From the NCBI GenBank assembly GCA_002338505.1, contig DDIK01000134.1, positions 1 to 18,504 on the forward strand: a stretch of DNA of 18,504 bases. Direction: 5' to 3'. Position 1 is the stretch's first letter, and every line of letters begins with the position of its first letter. The notes below the pieces were generated by a model. The model made no database searches and was not told the origin of the DNA. It saw nothing but the letters and a program-made list of their open reading frames with translations. Shown piece by piece: positions 14,464-18,504 of this stretch. The DNA is from Bacteriovorax sp. UBA1852 (lineage in GTDB: Bacteria > Bdellovibrionota > Bacteriovoracia > Bacteriovoracales > Bacteriovoracaceae). Both the position numbers and the translations under genes were made by a program.

Positions 14464-15297
14464 TTATCCAATTAAGTTTAGAGCTGCCTGTCCTTGAGAA
14501 TTAGACTGAGCTAATACTGAAGTACCTGCATTGGTTAAGATATCTAACTTAGTTTTCTTAGCTGTTTCTGCAGCGTAGTCAGTGTCTCTTATTCGAGAGT
14601 TTGCAGCTGATAAGTTCTCTGAACTTACCTGTAGGTTATTAATCGTAGACGTTAGTCTGTTTTGCTTCGCACCTAGCTCTGCTCTTTGTCCTGAAACGTT
14701 TTGAATAGCTGCATCGATTGCCTCTAGACCTTCTTGTGCACTCCCCTTAGAGTTTACAGCAAGTCCAGAAATTCCAAGACTATCCATTGATGAGTTCAGA
14801 AGTTGAGTATCAAATGAAATTCTATCTTGAAAATCATCGTTATTAATACCAATCTGAAAGTCATAAGAGTCACCTTGACCATTTAGTAACTTTTTACCGT
14901 TAAATTCAGTAACCTGAGAAATTCTTTCAACTTCTTGCTTAAGGTTTTGATACTCAAGATCAGTAAACTTTCTCTCTGTATCACCAACAGTGTCTGAAGC
15001 TGATTGGATTGAAAGTTCTCTAAGTCTAATTAAGATATTTGAAATCTCATTAAGACCACCTTCAGCAGTTTGAATCATTGAAATACCATCGTTAGCATTT
15101 CTCTCTACTTGATTCGTTGATTTTACTTGCGCCTTTAACTTTTCAGAAATTGCTAAACCAGCTGCATCATCTGCAGAACGAACAATTCTAGTTCCTGATG
15201 ATAACTTTCCTAATGTTTTTGATTTCTCGGCGTTGTTTCCGCCTAGTGTTCTTTGTGCTGCAAGTGATGTGACATTTGTGTTAATTCGTAAACCCAT
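14464..15297 (-). CDS. fliC: flagellin
   Basis: Filament subunit of 277 aa. The N-terminal D0/D1 region (MGLRINTNVTSLAAQRTL, then KLSSGTRIVRSADDAAGLAISE, cut here into two quotes: KLSSGTRIVRS and ADDAAGLAISE) and C-terminal D1/D0 region (about 215-277, ending GQAALNLIG) are both well conserved. The variable D2/D3 part between them is very short, as in the small flagellins of Bdellovibrio-type predators. GGAGGT, spaced six bases, precedes the ATG at 15297 and settles the start; the longer frame to 15357 has no such site. A sigma-28-type promoter lies upstream and a strong terminator downstream, so it is probably a single-gene transcript with high expression. Such organisms usually carry several flagellin copies; which one this is cannot be told here. 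Confidence 0.95.
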   Translation of the reverse strand: MGLRINTNVTSLAAQRTLGGNNAEKSKTLGKLSSGTRIVRSADDAAGLAISEKLKAQVKSTNQVERNANDGISMIQTAEGGLNEISNILIRLRELSIQSASDTVGDTERKFTDLEYQNLKQEVERISQVTEFNGKKLLNGQGDSYDFQIGINNDDFQDRISFDTQLLNSSMDSLGISGLAVNSKGSAQEGLEAIDAAIQNVSGQRAELGAKQNRLTSTINNLQVSSENLSAANSRIRDTDYAAETAKKTKLDILTNAGTSVLAQSNSQGQAALNLIG

Positions 15298-15392
15298 TGA
15301 TACCTCCGTGATCGTGACATCCCTGATGGAACTTGACCTCAAAACCTTTTGGATCAATAAGCTTACTGCTTTTTCATTAATTTAATAAAGTG

Positions 15393-15409
15393 ATGGTCTC
15401 CATGACCAT
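15393..15409 (-). promoter_or_regulatory. hairpin at the predicted 5' end of flagellin mRNA
   Basis: ATGGTC (15393-15398) and GACCAT (15404-15409) form a perfect 6-bp stem with a five-base loop. It begins only a few bases after the transcription start predicted from the sigma-28 promoter. Such 5'-terminal stems protect long-lived mRNAs from RNase E-type decay in other bacteria; that role here is inference. Confidence 0.45.
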
Positions 15410-15418
15410 GCAAGAAGC

Positions 15419-15445
15419 ATTTCGGTGGGACTCAATCGAACTTTA
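15419..15445 (-). promoter_or_regulatory. sigma-28 (FliA)-type promoter of flagellin
   Basis: On the minus strand TAAAGTTC (15438-15445), an 11-base spacer, and ACCGAAAT (15419-15426) match the FliA consensus TAAAGTTT-N11-GCCGATAA at 7/8 and 5/8 positions with exact spacing. The start would be near 15412-15414, giving a leader of about 115 bases. Confidence 0.75.
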
Positions 15446-15568
15446 GGAAAATTTTTCAATATTTCTATTTTTTTTAAAAACGGCGTGACTTTATAGCGAA
15501 AATCAAGACACAAAACATAAGCCTTTGAAATAACGTATGACTGAAGATGAAAAAAATAGAGAAAACAT

Positions 15569-15596
15569 TAAAAGAAAAACAGCTGTAGACCGATAA
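15569..15596 (+). promoter_or_regulatory. possible sigma-28-like promoter of the acidic protein gene
   Basis: TAAAAGAA (15569-15576) and ACCGATAA (15589-15596) resemble FliA elements; the -10 matches 7/8, but the spacer is 12 instead of 11 and the -35 matches only TAAA well. Transcription would start near 15602, about six bases before the ATG at 15608. Confidence 0.35.
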
Positions 15597-15607
15597 ATAT
15601 ATTTAGT

Positions 15608-18403
15608 ATGGCAGCAAAGAAACCACTTATATTCATCCACCCTCTCAGTGAGTCACTTCAGAAACTTAAAGAAGTTATTGAAGAAATTGCTGAAGATGAA
15701 GGAATTGAAATTTTTGAATTAGATGACCAAGCTGAAATTAATCAGCTGATCCCAACTATTGGCCAGTCTCTATCTATTTTTAGTCATCCTAAAAAATGTG
15801 CGATGACTTTACAGCCAAATAGAAAGTTTATAAGTAAACTCAACTCTAAAGTCATTCTCTTATCCAAGAAACAAATACCACGAAAAACACTTGATAAGTT
15901 TTCAAAGATTGGATTAACAGACTGTATCGTTGAGCCTGTTGCACCTAAAACACTTCTATACAAAGTAAAGCTTCTTCTGAGATCAATTGTCGTAAAAGAT
16001 GAAGAGGATGAAGAAGAATATGACACTAAGTTTAGCAACGAAGAAGAAAAAGAAAACCTCAATGAGCAACAGAGAGTTGAAAAAGGTGTAATAGCTGAGG
16101 AAGAAGATAATACGATCGACATGAATCTTAAGGGTCAAATACAAGGATTCGAGCTATCTCAAGATGAAGATGCAGACGACAAGAAACGTGACTACAAAGA
16201 AGAATCAATAGATACTGACTGGAAAGGGAAAGTTGACAATAACAACTTGGCCTTTGATAACGAAGAAGATAGTAAGAAGAACAAAGACAACGAAGAACAA
16301 GAAAATTATATCGACTCTTATTTAAGAAGTAAGAAGTCAGGGATGGGAGATCTCAGTTTTGATGAAGAGTCTAACACTCAAAAAACACGAAACGACAGTG
16401 ACTCCTATGAAGACTATGATGAGGATGACAGAAAGAAGAAAAACTCTCTGGATTTAAATTTTGACGAGGACATATACGCTAAGAATAGCGAAGACAAAGA
16501 AGAGCAAGTTACAAACGATGATAAATACTACAAATCACAATCTAACAATTTAGATCTCGACATTGAAGCTGATAAAGATCAAAACGACCTTGCGACAATG
16601 GAAGATGAAGAAGAAGATGAAGAACGAAATAAGAATAGAAGTGAATCATACGATTTAGATCTGGATGCTGAAGAGAATACTGATAACTCTCATGATGATG
16701 AGGAAGATTACTTAGAAGACGAGAAAAAAAGACATAAATCACAAGTTCTTGATCTCGACATATCTGCAGATAAGAATGCAAGAGATCTCGAAGAAGATCT
16801 TGAAGAAGATAAAAAAGCGGCAAAATCTCACTCAAATGAAGCGCTCGATCTTGAAGCTGAAACAAAGAAGAAAAAAGCCATTGATAATGGCCTTGATTTC
16901 GAAGCGCAAGAAAATGAAAATGATCATGATAGCGATGAAGAGATATCAGAATCAGCACATTGGAAAGGAAAGGTTGCTAAGACAATCAATCTCATTGAAG
17001 AAGATGAGATAGACACTAGAAGTGAAGATGAACTTAACGATCACGATGACAGCGGCAAGAATAGAGAGAATAACGAGACTACTCTTGATATGGATGCTGA
17101 TGAAGACAAAAAGAATGCACTCACTAATGAAATTGACTTAGACTTTGCCAAAGATCAAGACGAAGAAGAGGAGCTATCCGCTGACATTGAAGCTGATGAG
17201 GATGATAAAGGTTATCGAAATACAGAGATCGACCTAGAGACCGATAGTGAGAATTTAGAAAATGATGAAGAGGCACTTGATCTAAATGATGATGGTAATT
17301 ATCGTCAAAATAAAGACAAAGAACTAGATTTAGACTTTGACAAAGATGAAGAAGATCAAGAATTTGACCAAGACGACAATGAACTAGACTATGCCAGAAG
17401 AAAAGCTGGAACCGAGCTAGATCTTGATACTAATTATGAGAACAAGAAACATTCTGCTCACACAGACAATATAGAGACTAATCTTGATAGCAGAAAAGGT
17501 ATTAAACATCAGGATCAAGACTGGGATATCGTCAATAAGAAAGATAAAGACGAGCACAATGACGAGGAAAAAAAGAAGAAAGGTGATCTAGAAATAACGT
17601 TTGCAGAAAAGATAGATCTTGGTGAACAAACAATTGACTACAGAAAGCTTAAGAATGAGTTTGATGCCATCACAATTAACCGAGTTGGAAATAAAAGAAA
17701 AAGAAAAGGGCCTAAATATGTATCTGGAGATGATACAAAGGACTTTCTCTCCCATACTTATACAGGAGAATATGAAGAAGGTGCAGAGGCTATCGCTAAT
17801 GAAATGAGTGATGAGGATACTTATAATGATGATAAGTACTTTGAGCCAAAATCAAATGGAATCGAAAGTGCTGTGCGTGTCCTTAACTTGTATCACAATA
17901 AAGACACTAAAAAAGAGCATATATATAATTTCATCGCATCTGAAGTCCACTCTCAATTTAAAGGAAAGGTATTCTTCTTTACATTCTCACAAGAGAGTAA
18001 GGCCTACCTGGCAACACACGAGTATAAATTCTTAGAGTCTGAAGAAGCCGAGAGTGAATTCTGGAAAGAGTTCTCATCAGAAAATAAAGAATTTTGGGAT
18101 GGCCATATGCTACCCCACTGGCATGATGAAAACTTCTCTACTGATAAGAACCAATTCTTCTACCCTCTAACGGAGGGAAAGCTTAAATTTGGTTATGCTA
18201 TCTGTATTTTTGAAGAGCAGATTAAACCTGATCAAGTAAAGTCGGTCGAAGTGATTATTGAAACAATGAGAGGCGTTGTATTAAGTGAGTACAGGGAAAA
18301 AGGTCTCAAAGGAGAATATGATTCCTCGACGCCACAAGAGAGCAATAAAAAGTCTGGTGGGTTCTTTAAGAAAGTACTATCAATCTTTAAGAGGGCAAGT
18401 TAA
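15608..18403 (+). CDS. large acidic repeat protein with receiver-like N-terminus and GAF-like C-terminus
   Basis: A 931-aa protein of unknown function. Residues 1-125 have the strand-helix order of a response-regulator receiver, ending in CIVEPVAPKTLLYKVKLLLR like the last strand and helix, but strand 1 ends in HP instead of acidic residues, strand 3 ends in FSHP instead of Asp, and EP replaces the KP lysine, so it should not be phosphorylated. Residues about 130-690 are extremely rich in Asp, Glu, Lys and Asn, probably disordered, and contain repeated LDLD-type motifs plus two WKGKV motifs. Residues about 750-905 look globular and GAF-like (FFYPLTEGKLKFGYAICIF, then a long helix). The end, GGFFKKVLSIFKRAS, is basic and amphipathic. 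No signal peptide is seen. No ribosome site precedes the ATG, yet later starts would delete the N-terminal domain. The stop overlaps the next gene's start. Confidence 0.85.
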   Translation: MAAKKPLIFIHPLSESLQKLKEVIEEIAEDEGIEIFELDDQAEINQLIPTIGQSLSIFSHPKKCAMTLQPNRKFISKLNSKVILLSKKQIPRKTLDKFSKIGLTDCIVEPVAPKTLLYKVKLLLRSIVVKDEEDEEEYDTKFSNEEEKENLNEQQRVEKGVIAEEEDNTIDMNLKGQIQGFELSQDEDADDKKRDYKEESIDTDWKGKVDNNNLAFDNEEDSKKNKDNEEQENYIDSYLRSKKSGMGDLSFDEESNTQKTRNDSDSYEDYDEDDRKKKNSLDLNFDEDIYAKNSEDKEEQVTNDDKYYKSQSNNLDLDIEADKDQNDLATMEDEEEDEERNKNRSESYDLDLDAEENTDNSHDDEEDYLEDEKKRHKSQVLDLDISADKNARDLEEDLEEDKKAAKSHSNEALDLEAETKKKKAIDNGLDFEAQENENDHDSDEEISESAHWKGKVAKTINLIEEDEIDTRSEDELNDHDDSGKNRENNETTLDMDADEDKKNALTNEIDLDFAKDQDEEEELSADIEADEDDKGYRNTEIDLETDSENLENDEEALDLNDDGNYRQNKDKELDLDFDKDEEDQEFDQDDNELDYARRKAGTELDLDTNYENKKHSAHTDNIETNLDSRKGIKHQDQDWDIVNKKDKDEHNDEEKKKKGDLEITFAEKIDLGEQTIDYRKLKNEFDAITINRVGNKRKRKGPKYVSGDDTKDFLSHTYTGEYEEGAEAIANEMSDEDTYNDDKYFEPKSNGIESAVRVLNLYHNKDTKKEHIYNFIASEVHSQFKGKVFFFTFSQESKAYLATHEYKFLESEEAESEFWKEFSSENKEFWDGHMLPHWHDENFSTDKNQFFYPLTEGKLKFGYAICIFEEQIKPDQVKSVEVIIETMRGVVLSEYREKGLKGEYDSSTPQESNKKSGGFFKKVLSIFKRAS
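16442..17505 (+). repeat. degenerate in-frame LDLD repeats, period about 33 residues
   Basis: Within the acidic gene, motifs of the form L-D-[LFM]-[DENA]-x-[EAD]-[AD]-[DE] recur. The first leucine codons begin at 16448, 16550, 16655, 16748, 16844 and 16892, so spacings are 34, 35, 31, 32 and 16 residues. Several copies are preceded by a basic-Ser element (YKSQSN, NRSES, HKSQV, AKSHS) and followed by an acidic block and then lysines. Later copies (for example TLDMDADED, EIDLDFAKD, ALDLNDDG, ELDLDFDKDE, ELDLDTNYE) are spaced less evenly. The DNA itself is diverged, so the repeat is old at the protein level. Confidence 0.7.
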
Positions 18404-18504
18404 TGAAATTACCTACGAGTCTCTTTCACATTGAAAAGGCACATCTTGCGGATGAAAAAGTCTTTCCATTTCATCTCTATGTATATAATCCTCAGTCAGA
18501 GAGT
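18403..18504 (+). CDS. start of an unidentified protein (3' end outside window)
   Basis: The ATG at 18403-18405 overlaps the preceding stop codon (TAATG), with AGAGGG 8-13 bases before it, and the frame stays open for 34 codons to the edge: MKLPTSLFHIEKAHLADEK, then VFPFHLYVYNPQSES. The one-base overlap indicates translational coupling with the acidic protein, and the two probably work together. There is no signal peptide. Too little is visible to name a family. Confidence 0.7.
   Translation, partial: MKLPTSLFHIEKAHLADEKVFPFHLYVYNPQSES

Larger units (their letters stand above)
15298..15607. other. divergent intergenic region between flagellin and the acidic protein gene
   Basis: These 310 bases hold the flagellin leader, a hairpin at its predicted 5' end, the sigma-28-type promoter at 15419-15445, an AT-rich spacer, and a possible promoter for the rightward gene at 15569-15596. 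A 19-codon frame (15537-15596) lacks a ribosome site and I do not count it as a gene. Nothing else stands out. Confidence 0.6.

Noticed and set aside
15537..15596. 19-codon frame (MTEDEKNRENIKRKTAVDR) before the acidic gene
   Set aside because: No ribosome site, and its stop codon is part of the proposed -10 element. A leader peptide or remnant of an old gene start is possible but unsupported.
16542..16958. 138-codon antisense frame inside the acidic gene
   Set aside because: It mirrors the GA-rich codons of the sense gene, giving a His/Leu/Gln/Ser-rich translation typical of a shadow frame.
16442..17505. Repetitive DNA considered as a CRISPR array or recent tandem duplication
   Set aside because: Similarity is at the protein level only, copies differ in DNA, spacing is uneven, and the whole stretch is one open reading frame.

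Overview
The window looks like chromosomal DNA of a low-GC, flagellated Gram-negative bacterium, most plausibly a Bdellovibrio-like predator of the Bacteriovoracales (Bacteriovorax/Halobacteriovorax type). This is inferred from AT-rich coding, a short (277 aa) flagellin, a Cys-rich lipoprotein and very acidic modular proteins. No rRNA or other taxonomic marker is present, so the assignment stays tentative. I saw no tRNA, IS element, phage gene or CRISPR array.

Left two thirds (1-12,440): a divergent gene block for aromatic amino acid or arylacetyl-CoA breakdown. On the minus strand a fused indolepyruvate ferredoxin oxidoreductase (IOR, 787-4224) overlaps a Nudix plus metallo-beta-lactamase fusion (1-790, cut by the window edge) by 4 bases. 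On the plus strand, from a 120-bp shared intergenic region, runs a tight nine-gene operon: 4-hydroxyphenylpyruvate dioxygenase, a small EthD-family protein, PaaF-like hydratase, PaaG-like isomerase, a stand-alone PaaA-like diiron protein, a PaaH-like dehydrogenase, a second dehydrogenase-like protein with a degenerate Rossmann part, PaaJ-like thiolase and an aldehyde dehydrogenase. IOR could make arylacetyl-CoA directly from arylpyruvates, replacing phenylacetate-CoA ligase. The Paa-like enzymes could then epoxidise, isomerise, open and beta-oxidise the ring. The usual epoxidase partners PaaB, PaaC, PaaD and PaaE, and the MaoC-type ring hydrolase, are not in the window. A compact or divergent Paa pathway with one PaaA-type subunit is the most interesting possibility here.

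Middle (12,420-14,300): the operon ends at a hairpin shared with a convergent lipoprotein gene. The lipoprotein resembles a trypsin-fold protein that has lost its catalytic residues. An unrecognised 132-aa gene lies next to it.

Right (14,390-18,504): a flagellin gene with a clear sigma-28-type promoter, a hairpin at the predicted 5' end of its mRNA, and a good intrinsic terminator. Divergent from it is a 931-aa, strikingly acidic protein: a receiver-like N-terminus without the phospho-accepting residues, a long disordered region with degenerate LDLD repeats about every 33 residues, a GAF-like C-terminal domain and a basic amphipathic tail. It has no visible ribosome binding site and may be read from a nearly leaderless message. 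A further gene, cut by the window edge, overlaps its stop codon by one base.
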